A program made the position numbers and the translations under genes. Below, piece by piece: positions 1 through 11,075 of a DNA stretch of 64,000 nucleotides. The notes below the pieces were generated by a model that was not told the DNA's origin, searched no databases, and saw only the letters and a program-made list of their open reading frames with translations. Source of the stretch: Pomacea canaliculata (lineage: Eukaryota; Mollusca; Gastropoda; Architaenioglossa; Ampullariidae); contig NC_037603.1 of the NCBI RefSeq assembly GCF_003073045.1, positions 14,948,192 to 15,012,191 on the forward strand. The letters are read 5' to 3'. Every line of letters starts with the position of its first letter. The stretch's first letter is position 1.

Positions 1-196
1 AGTCTGATGGCCAGGATTTGTGAAGACTACGTCTACACTACGTTTACACTACGTCTTCCTTTGCATCTTCATTTTCACCTGAATTTTCGTTTTGGTCTTC
101 GTCTTTGTCATCTTATTCCTGCTCTCTTGTTCGGTTGTAAAAATCGTCCCCTCCTCTACCCTTCGCCCTCATCATCTTGTCCTAAATCATCGTTAG

Positions 197-389
197 GGTG
201 TGGACACGTGACCCGGCTGTGCTCCTGGGTGCGGCCAAGCATCCCCTGGAGCTGCCAACGTGCAAACATGTGAGGAGGCGCCCACGTGACCAACCGGCTG
301 CTCGAGTCTCGTACCTGCAGACGGTCCCCGGGTATGCACCTCACGGACAACAGGGAGGGGGAGGAGGGCCAGAGGGCAAGCTACAGTGA
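197..389 (+). CDS. Possible terminal coding exon, unrecognised
   Basis: An open frame of about 63 codons follows a possible acceptor (TTAG at 193-196) and ends in TGA at 387-389. Its codons end mostly in G or C, unlike the AT-rich surroundings. The predicted peptide is basic and then rich in Gly, Pro and Gln near its end, with a run of five glycines. No domain is recognised. A canonical AATAAA at 762-767 would give a 3' UTR of about 390 bases. If real, this is the last exon of a plus-strand gene whose other exons lie left of the window. A chance open frame in a GC-rich patch is the main alternative. Confidence 0.3.
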
Positions 390-761
390 GACAATGGAGA
401 ACTTGATAATCTTGATAGACTTGCTTCCCCAGACCCACCCTGCAGGACGCGCGGGCTTGTGTTGCCCTTCCTTTTGTTGTCCTTGTTTCTTATCTATGCA
501 CGATGCAGTTTTGGGGCCTTTATCTATCCTCTAAATGTGGATGTGTATGTGTATAAGATTTTTTGGACAGTCTCATCCCTAGTGAAAAAAAAGAACATCA
601 TGGCGAGACAGCTAAACATAATATTTGTCCGAAGTCAAAGATTCTGAATTTACTTGTCCTGCTTGTTAGAAGTTAGTAGCATATTTCACCTGGGGGTGTG
701 TAAATATATATATGTTTTCAGCAATTCTTTTCTTACCGAGATAATTTTTATCTTTATTTAC

Positions 762-767
762 AATAAA
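762..767 (+). terminator. Possible polyadenylation signal AATAAA
   Basis: A canonical hexamer about 370 bases after the possible terminal exon at 197-389. It has no other support. Confidence 0.25.
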
Positions 768-789
768 GATCAGTTGGACGGCTACTTGT

Positions 790-1640
790 AAAAGCTGGGT
801 GGGACTCGGGAGCGGGTGTAACATTTCAAGAGAGGTAGACACACAAACAAAATACTTGACACCCTCACGGGTGTATGTAGCTCCCTATCACCAACCTCAG
901 TCTGTAGGTTGATCAACACAACCCTTATTTACAGTCTCGTCCTCAGGGGCCAACAGGCCGCCAGAAGTACCAGAAGTGGTAGCAATGAATCTGTCAGATT
1001 GATTTAGAGTCGGGTACTCACGATTTCCCTAAGAGAAGCATGGAGAGGGATATTTTCAACTTAAAATCTTCGAAAACCTCACTTGCTGGCAGAGATTCTA
1101 TGGCGAAGACATAAATCTCTTGCTTAGTTTCTTTTTTAAGGTTTTTATATCCTGTTTCTGGTTTATTTGTGGCTTTTAAGGCCACAAAACCTTTTTTTTT
1201 TTACACGTTAGCCCCTTTTTCACATTAATATTGTACTTCATGTCGGCAGTTATTGTTAAGGATGTAATGATACCAGGGATTTTCTGTTTAACCATATTAT
1301 TTGACATTACATTTTATCGCCGTGATATATAATAGTTGCTGGCAGGCCGTAAAACCACACAAACCAACTTTGGAATTTCTACATAGTATTTAAAATCCAA
1401 ACAATGTTTCCTCCTTTATTTGTCCACTCAACACTCCATCTCTCATTAGAGCTAAACGACAAGTCATTAAAAACCCACCCGTACCTTCCTCCCCCGCCAC
1501 CCAACCCCACTCCTTTGTTAATACATCAACATCGATATCCAATTTGCTTGATACAATCATGATTTGTTGGGCAGCGATCCGGTGCAGTGGCTGCAGCCTG
1601 GCTCAGGTGTGCCAGGTAGACCGTCAACTTGTCCCTCAGC
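790..1640. other. Non-coding stretch, nothing recognised
   Basis: AT-rich sequence with a T-run near 1190 and no convincing exon. The last 80 bases before 1647 probably belong to the 5' region of the sulfotransferase gene. A pyrimidine-rich stretch ending in CTGCAG at 1640-1645 could be a 3' splice site just before the start codon. Confidence 0.5.
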
Positions 1641-1646
1641 TGCAGG

Positions 1647-1943
1647 ATGAAGGCGACAGGTAGGCGGCGCTGCCACATCAACAAGTTGTACTGCCGTGTG
1701 TTGTGGCTGACATCGCTCTCTGTCATCGCTGTTGGTGTTGTGTACATCGGTAAGTCTTTGGCATGCATCAGTATGTAGTCTGTAGGTTGTTACCCATGTT
1801 GGTTAGTTAATCACAGGACAGTTTGGGATTCGATCACAATCGATAATATTTACCAACAAAATGCAATAGAAACCTTCTTGACAAACCACAATAAGTGGAA
1901 ATCAAAATAGAAAACACCTTTGATGATGATGATGACGGCGGCG

Positions 1944-2002
<59 letters not shown>

Positions 2003-3584
2003 AACACAGCTAGTCTACCATGGACAGGGGCCATGTGGATTAACCCTTTTGACCTGCAAGACGAAGACTTTGTTAAAAGCCTCCTTTTTCTTCAGTAAGT
2101 ATAAATGTCGTTCCTTCTCTGTGTTATTACAAAGAATAAGAAAAGAATCAGAGCCTTGAATTTATTTACACATTTCCTGTAATGTTTGTGCGCATGCGCT
2201 AAATTAGGAAGTAATTTTTCAGGTCTATGACAAGCAAATTTTCATTACAATATGCTTTTATCTAAATTATAACAAAATGTTACATCCATGTTTGACAAAT
2301 GAGGACGGGATAATCAAGCATACAGGACATTCATCAAACAAATAAAACACAAGAACAAATAAAAATAAACACCAAAACTGCGATATTCTCATCCTGCTGA
2401 TTTATTCTCGTTATTTATTTTAATTTTCCGAGGTCTTCGTTAACAAACAAGGAGACAACGACAGCATCAGGCTGCAGACACGAGTCCAGACTCTTCGCCA
2501 GTTTTGTCAGGGCATCAGGGACACCAGAAGAGCAGTTCCGGTGCTGACGAGTCGTTTATTCAGAAGCAGCCCCATCATCTCCACCAAGCTCAACCTCCTG
2601 TACTGTCCTGTCGGCAAGATCGCCTCCACCTTCATGACCCGATATGTCATCGCCGCGGACACCCCTGACTCCTACCTCAACCCCTTTGACATCCCGGTGT
2701 CAGAAGCACCTCGGGAAAAGTGTCAAAGTTTGGCGAAGATTCGACGAGAAGCCGACCGTGTCGACTTCGTCAAAAGTTCGTTGAAAGTGCTTTTCGTCAG
2801 GGAGCCTTACTCTCGTGTCTTCTCGGCATTCGTGGACAAAGTTCTGGCCCCTAACCCCTTCTACTGGAAAAACTGGGGCGGGCAGGCTCAGAAGCAGGCT
2901 CATGTTCCTGTAGCAGACATCGGGTGCGGGCAGAACGTCACGTTCGCTCAGTTTGTCCGCTACGTGGCGGCCACGTTGTATAGAACCGACGTCCACCTTC
3001 GTCGCGTTACAGACGAGTGCGACCCCTGTCACGTGGGGTATGAGGTCATCGGTCATCTGGAAACTCTGCGAGAAGACGTGCTGGCACTGTCTGAGCTTCT
3101 GAATGTCTCAACAACCAGTCTCCGAGCCGTCGACTTCAAAGATTCCGCTGCACACGACGCGTTGCTGGATTCCACCGACAGTGCTTTCCAGTGGCAGGAC
3201 GACGTACTCAAGTGTGTGACAGCTCAAGAAATGGGGAGGAGACTCTGGCGGAAAATGCAGATTCGTGGAATCATAAGCTTCCGGATGGATTATCCGTTTG
3301 TGGGGGAAAACGCGGAGGGGGTTACTTCCAGTAAGTTCCATGAAGCCATTGTACAGGCCAGGACAGAGTCGTTGACGTTGTATCCGGAGGACCTTCCAAA
3401 GCAGAAGGAGAAGGCGTTGGTCGACGCCTACAGTAGTGTGTCTATGGTGGACATGGAAAAACTAGCGAAAGTGTACACAAATGATTTTTTAGCGTTCGGC
3501 TACGAAATGAAACCGAGTTTATTGTTTAATAGAAGTAACAAACAGTCTGACATTTTTGATGTTTTCAAAAAATGGACCTTGTAA
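1647..3584 (+). CDS. Golgi carbohydrate sulfotransferase (Sulfotransfer_2 family), three coding exons
   Basis: My model has exons 1647-1749, 2010-2094 and 2471 (or 2465)-3584, coding about 433-435 residues. Exon 1 starts at ATG 1647 with a short basic tail (KATGRRRC) and a hydrophobic anchor (VLWLTSLSVIAVGVVYI), the type II topology usual for Golgi sulfotransferases, and ends at a strong donor (TCG/GTAAGT). Exon 2 ends at CA/GTAAGT. The phases (1, then 2) join in frame. The large last exon carries the PAPS-binding elements: the 5'-phosphosulfate loop YCPVGKIAST near 2601-2630 and the 3'-phosphate site FVREPYSRVFSAF near 2796-2834. These match the HNK-1ST/CHST8-14 type, which moves sulfate from PAPS to glycan chains. 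In the first motif, VGKIAST replaces the usual VPKVACT. The acceptor of exon 3 is uncertain: 2433 has the best pyrimidine tract but the wrong phase for this exon 2. The exact substrate cannot be read from the sequence. Confidence 0.82.
1944..2001 (+). repeat. (ATT)n microsatellite
   Basis: About 19 ATT units end 8 bases before the AG of the predicted acceptor of sulfotransferase exon 2, so the repeat would serve as its upstream tract. Confidence 0.9.
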
Positions 3585-3588
3585 TAAA
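3583..3588 (+). terminator. Polyadenylation signal overlapping the sulfotransferase stop codon
   Basis: The stop codon TAA at 3582-3584 shares bases with AATAAA at 3583-3588. No second canonical AATAAA is obvious in the next 200 bases, so the 3' UTR may be very short. ATTAAA near 3714 is an alternative. Confidence 0.45.
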
Positions 3589-4119
3589 AATAGACTTCAG
3601 TAGTTATTATTAAAAGTTGTACTTGAGTATGCAAGTGAATGTCTATACGAATGGAAAGCTTTCCTTCTCGCCAAAGCTGAAGACTTCACTTGCGGGAAAT
3701 GAACTGTTTTGCGATTAAATCTGTGATATTTTTCTAGCGGGAACAGGGGTTAAAGGGTAAGACCCTTGTCCTCGGTACATATTAGATAGGTGTGTGGTCA
3801 ATCATGTTTGTGCTTGTTTGGGTAGGGAGGTAATTGTGGAACTATCCTTTTACATTTTGATAGTCAACAGGTCACGTATTGCCTTTACAAGGGATCATCA
3901 TATAGATCATCATCCTCATCATCAATCATCATCATCAATTCCATTAACAACTTTCAGTCTTATGTCTGAGGAATCGACTCTCCATCCACTCGTTCCACAG
4001 TTGTCCGTTGGCTCGGCGTAAAACATCAATTACTCCCTCCCCTCATTCGTCCCCCTCTCTGCCTTTCTTCCCCCAGCCGCCCAAGGTCTCAAGTCGCCCC
4101 TTCACCATCGTGAACCACA

Positions 4120-4215
4120 CGAGTATTGAACCAATTACAGTAAGCACTTCCGGCCTGGGACGTCAGTCCTCGAACCACTCAGCCATCGACTCTCCAAGCT
4201 GGGAGTCAAACCTTT
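4120..4215 (-). repeat. SINE-like, tRNA-Ser-type head
   Basis: Read on the minus strand, an A-box-like GATGGCTGAGTGGTT (4187-4173) is followed about 40 bases later by a B-box-like GGTTCAATACTCG (4133-4121). This spacing and the A-box wording fit a tRNA-Ser-derived Pol III promoter with a long variable arm. The remaining tRNA stems do not pair well, so a decayed SINE head is more likely than a working tRNA gene. Confidence 0.45.
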
Positions 4216-4227
4216 CAACAAATAGTT

Positions 4228-4335
4228 TAGATTGTCGCTTTCGAAAGTTGGCCACTCTTGCCAGAATATCAGATTGTCACTTTGAAAACTCTGATTGTGA
4301 TTTTTCGATAGAAATCTCAGATTGTCACGGTGGAT
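4228..4335 (+). repeat. Short irregular repeat with core AGATTGTC
   Basis: The core (T)AGATTGTC occurs at about 4228, 4269 and 4318, with a further variant TGATTGTGA near 4291. Spacing is irregular. No function is evident. Confidence 0.45.
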
Positions 4336-6413
4336 CTCGTGACTCTGTGTGACTTGTGATCCACTGTCACATTTACTCTTTTGACAAACTCTGTATGTCT
4401 GTGTTTTAAAGCTTATTATTTAACAAGAATCAAACTAATAATAACATAACTTTTTTTTTAGCTGCGAAGAGGCCACAATCATCCTTTGTGTTTTTCACCG
4501 GAAACCACGAAATGATCACGTGTTTATTAACTTTACGGCTTTGTACTATAAAAAAGCCCTATGAACTTCACTGCTGCACGCAATGACAGAAACAGGTCAG
4601 TAAAATGACAATATTTCTTTATGCTTTGCAATAGAATATTTTTAGCCTCAGTATTATGTCCCTTTACAATCCTTCCCGTTTAGTTTCCTGACATCAGCTA
4701 TTTTCTGCAGGAAGCTTCTCGAAGTATGGCAAGGAAACAAAAAATTCGTTGGATAATCAAGTCTTTCCCGACTCAGAAATAAAGCATGGGCTTTACGGGC
4801 AATGAACCAGGTGGCCTTCCGATGTTAACAAGGAATTTTGAGACCCCTATAGTTGTAGTAAGGGTCTGGCAAGCCTTGTAACAGGACGATGTAGCAGTGT
4901 ATGGTGATTCTTGAATGTAACTTATCTTCGTATAGTGCATTGCAACCCAGTTAGTCAGTCATCCGAATAAGGTATGAATCATTCTTCATTGTACAGCGTA
5001 GAAATAATTTATGCCGTTGTCAGTCCTGATTGATGAGGGCTACATTATTTGAAAGAGGCGAAAAAAAGGTTGTTTTGTTCTTAAAGTTCTAACAGACTCA
5101 ATCTTTTAATGTCTGGATACTGTTTCCCACATTTCGTTTTTAAAAAATAATAAAATTTTATTATACGTATTTTAAAAAGTCTCCAGGTGCCTATACGTTG
5201 ATTTGAGAAAGGTAGCTAGACTACAGCTAATTAAAGAAAAAAATTTCAATTTCTTGAGATTGAAACCAACACCACCACCTCAAAAATTACATCCAACACC
5301 TTCTTGAGATCTGTAGATGTCGTAAACGGTGCTGATGAGGCTAAAGTGTAAGCTGATAATGTCAGTCGTCCCCTTAAGAACAGCTTGTCACATCAACAGT
5401 TTAATGTAATCGTAAATTGGTAGAACACAAAGGGCAGCAGCAGACATAGAATGGCCAGACCGGATGAAAAGAAAATAAGTATTAGTTGTTCTTAGTAGAC
5501 ATCATGGTACGAGGTCAGGAATCGCTCATGTAACGAGTGGACATTGAACAATCATTTGAGCTCATGTGAACGGTGGAATGCCCTCGACAAAGCCAGGACA
5601 TGATGACTGTATCGTGAATCGACTAAAAGGTTGTTTGAGCAGATTTGGGTAAATAGCATCTACAGCTCCCAGCAGCCATTTGAAAACAGATGCACCTCGG
5701 TAGACCTTTGACAGCCGCAAACTTCACATCACCAAGTAAACAAACACGCATTGAGAGCATGTTAGCCCAGGCCATACTGCATGCTTCTGACATTTAGATG
5801 TGAACGAGGAGGGGAAATACGAGGTGAAGGTGGACTTGCCCTTGCACCATGACACATGTGGTCACGTGTCATCTACTGTGTGTCTACAGTCGATACAGGC
5901 ACTGAGAACTCATGAGCAATATTCTCTTGTTTACAAGATGGGAGGAGACTGTTATTACCTCTCAGAAGAAAACGTTGGTGTCTGATGACAGTAGACAAAC
6001 GTTAGAGCGGGAGCATGATCCATGGTAACATGCAAATGTATGCAAATGTTTCAATAGGTTGTACAAGGTGAGAAGGCGGATGAAAGTGAGACTCGTGCGT
6101 GTGCCTTTGGTGAGTCACGTGGTGTGTTCCCTTCCCAGTTGTTCCTCCAACTCTCGCTCGGTGACATGACTTTTTTGAGAAGAAGTGCTTGCCACCCCTT
6201 AACTTTGACCTATCCGACGAACCGGTCAACCCGTCCTTATGAGCGCCTTTTAAAGTATCATTACCTGAGACGTGTTGCATAGGCGTAGCGAATCGAGCGA
6301 AGCTAGCCAATCTAGCCGGAAGTGTAAAGAGCGCGCCCCTACAAGCTAGCGAACCTAGACCCCTAGCGTAGCAAAGCTAGCGGCCGCTGGATGTCCTACG
6401 CTTGCTATTCAAA

Positions 6414-8071
6414 ATGGCGGACATTGTTGTCGGTTTCAAGTTTGCAGATGAGAGTTTCTTTGATGCTCCCGTGAAAAAGGAATATTGGACCGGATACAAA
6501 GTGGTAAGTATCTTTTAATGATAAGTGTTAAAAATACTCTTTTATTTATGTGGAAACATATTTATTTGTTTAGCGGGAGCTATTTCAGACAATGTGTAGT
6601 CGGATTTGAGTTTGCCGAGTACGAGCTTTACGATTAAGGCCGTGTACAAAGTGGTGTCTTTTAACGATTGCTATTTAAAATACCCTATTATCAAGGTTGA
6701 CAAAATATTCACATGTTTAGCGAGAGTAATTTTATAACAACTTGTAGCCCCGACAGTATCCTCCAATCTGCAGTCTCCGTGTGTACCGGCCTCTTGTGTG
6801 TGTGTTTAAAGTTTTAGTTTACTGCTTTCTAGTTCCAAAATTTATTATCTCAAGTTATGAAAATGCTGAAGGTGGTGATAAAGGTAATTTTTCAGTGTTA
6901 TAAATGCCACGAAGAGCTGTTATAATGGAAGGCTTTAATGATTTTCACAAATAACCCAACTATGAAAATATTGCGTACATTATTGAACTATCCTTCCAAC
7001 AGAAGAAAATAGTACAATTACCCTATTCTTTGATGTTTAGAATCAAAGTTTGAATCTGATACTGTTGCATTTATTGAACATATCACTATGTTATGCTGGT
7101 TTTTATTTTCCTGTTTTTATTTCTGATTAATTGATTTCATATTTTAACAGAAACGAATGTGGGAAATCAATGGACCAAGGGGGCAGTACTTCTCCTCATG
7201 GACACTTATGCCAAGCATAAAGAACAATTTGCAATTCCAACTTGAAAAAAATGGAGCAATATGAAAATATGGTGAGTTCCTACAAAACCATTCGGCTTTC
7301 TGTCTTTGGGTGCAACATTTTTCCATAGATCTGAGAAACAAAACATCACAGGTTTTTAAGGTTCTGCAAGTTGTTATATTTATTTGTTACCACAATTCAT
7401 TCATTTAACCTGTAAACAAGACCTCACCAGTATCAACCAAGCTTGAGTAGAGATTTTTTGTAGCCGTGGGAAATTAGTCTGGATACATAATCATATATGC
7501 AATCATATTTGGTACTTGTGTCCCAACAGGTACAAAGCTATAGTAGATTTCAACAAGAAAACGGGCCCGGGAAGATCACGATGGAATTTCTATTCCAGAA
7601 TGTCTGAAATCCCATCAGTGACATCATCATCACTGGGGGGTGTAAAAGGTGAGTGAACCATTTATAACATAAATAAGCAAGTAAAGCATACTTTTAGTAT
7701 AGTCATATTTAGTAAAACATTTGACAGTTCAAGTATTAATTGTTTAATGTTTCTTTTCCTACAGGTATTTGGTGAGGGTAGTGACAAAAGTCTGTTCTGC
7801 CACAAAGAGATGAGTCTAGATATGTAAAAAGCTCAGTTAGGAACTTTTTGTATTCATGCACTGTTCCAGCAAGAGCAGTAACCACGGGCATACAGGCCAG
7901 ACATATTTGGGTTTTCATGCCCATATATTGGTCATAATTCATTCACATTTATTTTTCAGTAAACACTCTGTCCGAGATCTCCAATAACCAGCAATGTGCC
8001 ACCCCTACATAGGAGCAAGAACAGCAAGGAATGTCTCAGTATCGGTTATTAGTACGACTCTGCTGAATAAA
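6414..8071 (+). pseudogene. Decayed Myb/SANT-like gene inside the TIR element (copy A)
   Basis: It aligns exon by exon with the intact copy on the minus strand at 30152-32498. Exon 1 (6414-6503) is one base shorter (90 instead of 91), which shifts its frame. Exon 2 survives only as its last 30 or so bases before 6885, although its donor GTAATT is intact. Exon 3 (7151-7271) has lost about 85 bases from the middle of the DNA-binding domain. Exon 4 is 7530-7648. Exon 5 starts at 7960, reaches an in-frame TAG near 8009, and lacks the coiled-coil part. AATAAA at 8066-8071 matches the polyadenylation signal of the other copy. Homology to the intact locus continues past the gene to about 8810. Confidence 0.78.
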
Positions 8072-9470
8072 GGATATAGTCACTGTCTTGATTTTAGTAC
8101 TAAATAAAAAAGCTTACAGGCACTTACAAATGTCTTTTTTTTTTAATGTGACCGTGAAAAACCAAAAATTCCTGATTTACCTGATAATCATGTACACACT
8201 AAAGCACACTTGTTTCTACCATGGATTAGTAAAATCAAATGAAAATTTATTACATGATAAACACATTACATGATAATTAAATGAGAAATTATAACTGGAA
8301 AAGTGTTGCATCAAAGCTTAACACAAAAAGTGACACTATAGTTAATTTGAAAAGCACAAAACATGACATGCATCTGGTGACAAAGCAAATTATTAAGGAT
8401 GGTGACAGGAATTAAAGACATGCACACTCCTCAATTTACACGAATAAAAACAAATCATAGTGGTGATGCAAATGCAAGAGATGTGTATAAAAAATTCAAA
8501 TTATGCAATGGAAATAATAAAGGTTGCTGGGAGAGAACTGAACACAGTGATGAAAAAAATACACAGCCATATGGTGTATGACAATACTTTGCTGCTGCTG
8601 TGTCAACTTCAGTATCTAGACAACATATAAGCACAACGGCAAAATCACACCAACCATAAATATAAATGGTCATATCATATAATATCTGCACATGGTGGAC
8701 AACTTATTAATGATGGTGACACAAAGACATGTACACCTCAATTTGCATGGGGAAAAAAATTACGCGTGTTGATACAAATGCAAGAGATATTTAAGCAAAA
8801 TATTCAAATTATATAATGAAATAATAAATGTTGGTGGAAGAGAAAAGCAAACACTGATGATGGATGCTTTGCTACAGATGTGGTATGGCAAATATAGGTG
8901 AATATATTCTGGAGGGTGATTTTGGTGCCAGCAACCACAAGGTGGCAAGCAGCTTTGTTCTATTGTTGAACCACGTTGCTGTGGCAGATGAGGCTCAATC
9001 CAACCCTGGAGAGCCTGAAAATTTTCACAAAAGATCTTTATGAAAGTTTGTGTGTGTGAGCATTATTATAGATATGTTTAGTGGATACATTTATGCATAT
9101 ATATATATCTTGGACGTTCACATTCCTTAAAATTTGATTTTGGCATTTTTATTTTTATTTTATTAAGTTTATTACATTTTACTTTATTTTATTACGTTTA
9201 CTTACATCAAAGGTGTCCGGGAACATTCGAAGTGAGATTTGAACTGGTATGTGGAGTATCCTGGAACAACGACTTCGACGAAACTGATCATGTGCGCATT
9301 GGAATTTTCATTATTGTCCTGATTTACTTTCAGTGGACAAGTGGGCCGCAAGCTCGATATTTATTTGCGACGGCTTGGCTACAGCACTTCGGGGTGTAGC
9401 TTGCAAAACAAAGACTTCGCTCAAAGCTCGCCTTATGTCGGCCATCTTGAAACTCTGGCTTCCGGCTACA
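8072..9470 (+). other. Internal non-coding part of the TIR element
   Basis: Sequence from here to about 8810 is shared, inverted, with 28930-29660. The rest, to the right TIR, is unique in this window. I looked for transposase motifs on both strands and recognised none. Confidence 0.55.
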
Positions 9471-9557
9471 CTGCGTTGCATAGGGACCGCTAGCTTTCGC
9501 TAACCGCTAGATTCGCTAGGCTAGCTTCGCTCGATTCGCTACGTGCTATGCAACACG

Positions 9558-10735
9558 CCACTGCAGTGCGCGTGCTTTTGATACTTACCTCCCTTCCCGC
9601 TAACCATCCCTTACCTCCCCTGCTTCTCCCCACCCACTCACAAATCTGTAACTAGGTCTGCTTATCTCGGAGCACCCCGACCCAACTTTATAAAAGAATT
9701 CAGAAGGCCTTTCAGTTGACTTTTTCATAAACATGTGTGGGATTGTTATTTTATTTTATTTTTTTATTTAGTTTTTTAATTTTGAGATTGGAGAAACGAG
9801 TTTGCGAAGAAAAACTCAATTATGAGCGATGCAGTAAATGATGATTTTCTTTATCCGATCCTACTGACTTTTGACAAATTTATACCATACTAATTTTTAC
9901 AAGAAGGTTAAGTGAAAACCTACTTGAACTCGCTAAGTATTATTAAACTGGATGTTCGTTGCTAGCCTATAAAACGTACTTATATTACTGCAGTTGTAAT
10001 TTTGTAGAACGATCACTAAGACCCAATTAAGCTCTGCACTTCACAACCATGCAACAACTTCTTATCTGATAAATTCACCTGGATTTTAGCTTTCGCGTGA
10101 AAGTGTTTGGTCACAAACGAATTTGTGAGATGCACTCATTGCTTGCTGTGATTATAGGACCTCATGGAAGTTCCTTGAACTCATAGGGCAAGTCGCTCTA
10201 TAAATAAGCAATAATTATTCCAACATATTTAACATTTCCAATACGACTAGAACGGAAGTAGTTTGTGTATTTTCCGTTTTTATGAGACACTAATTTTAAT
10301 ATTCTTCACATCCACACATCCATGGAACTTTACTAAAATTACTAATGGTGGTCATATAGTGAATCTTGCATGAACAACTTTACAATGTAACTTAACTGCC
10401 TGTGAACTGCCTCAAAATGAAAAATTTATTAATATTTGCATAACAAATCCTCCATTTAACAAAATTCTCAAAATAATTACAGATAAAAGAACTTATAAAT
10501 ATATTTGCTGCTTATTTACAGCATGTATTTAAATTAGAATCATTTAATATTTTATTACCTCTGCACATAAGGGTCACATAATAGAAACACATTAAACTCA
10601 AACTAGAAAAAAGGGACGTAATCACTTGGAAACAAAGCCTCTAGAGCTGTTCTACTTGCGTCCCTTGAAAATGTCTGCTTGCCCGATGCAACTCACCTGA
10701 TCTCATTAAACATGTAATGTTATGCATGACTTCGT
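9558..10735. other. AT-rich stretch, nothing recognised
   Basis: No supported exon, repeat or RNA gene was seen. It separates the TIR element from the zinc-finger locus. Confidence 0.5.
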
Positions 10736-10739
10736 CTTG

Positions 10740-11075
10740 TAGGTGTAATTGATCATGCTGCATGCAGCTGGAATCATGAGAATGTTGTGAAATTGGAGTT
10801 AAACTTTCAAGATGCTTCTTGTTTAATTAAAACTGAGCTTGAACACTTAAAAAATGATCAGGCTGCACAAACTCAGCATTAAAACTGTAAACTTGAGAAT
10901 GTTGTTATGAATGTTGTTGAGTACAACTCTCAAGAGTCTGCTTCTTCAATTAAAACTGAGCAACATTGTCTTCATCCAGTAAAAACAGAATGGCCATGCG
11001 GGAACAATTAAGTTTTGCCACATAATAAAGACTGACACAGAAACATACAGTGAACACAAGAAAGCTTGGAACTTA
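10740..11075 (+). pseudogene. Relic of the zinc-finger gene's N-terminal module, in two tandem copies
   Basis: Two degenerate copies of the module with pattern ENVxKxExNxQxSxSxIKTE can be read here: ENVVKLELNFQDASCLIKTE, and a second copy ending SQESASSIKTE followed by PVKTEWP. The intact gene at 12307 reads ENVPKVEMNSQDSTSFIKIE, then VKIEWP. Stops interrupt the relic. It is an old partial duplicate of the region coding residues 80-125 of the neighbouring protein. Confidence 0.65.

Larger units (their letters stand above)
3600..6270. other. Intergenic stretch, mostly without recognisable content
   Basis: Apart from the SINE-like head and the short irregular repeat listed separately, I see only AT-rich sequence, an 18-base palindrome at 5147-5164, and a 61-codon open frame at 5800-5985 with no family resemblance. 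Confidence 0.5.
6271..9557 (+). mobile_element. TIR-bounded DNA transposon-like element, family not assigned
   Basis: The ends are inverted repeats of about 40 bases. The left end starts CGTGTTGCATAGGCGTAGCG at 6271, and the reverse complement of the right end (to 9557) starts CGTGTTGCATAGCACGTAGC, followed in both by GAATCGAGCGAAGCTAGCC. They differ by about two bases. Both ends also hold clusters of short CTAGC/AGCGAA words, and a second GTTGCATAGG lies near 9474. Flanking bases (TACCTGAGA, CCACTGCAG) show no clear target duplication. Inside lies a decayed, spliced Myb/SANT-like gene. I see no transposase frame, so this is a non-autonomous or eroded copy. PIF/Harbinger elements carry a Myb/SANT-like accessory protein and are one possible home; the missing TWA duplication leaves this open. 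Confidence 0.72.

Noticed and set aside
1895-2159. Poly-Tyr and poly-Ile frames
   Set aside because: They are translations of the ATT microsatellite. Only the part after 2010 fits an exon.
2700-3341. Minus-strand frames of 118 and 77 codons
   Set aside because: Antisense shadows of the sulfotransferase catalytic exon.
6002-6310. 102-codon minus-strand frame
   Set aside because: It runs across the left TIR of the Myb/SANT element and has no recognised motif.
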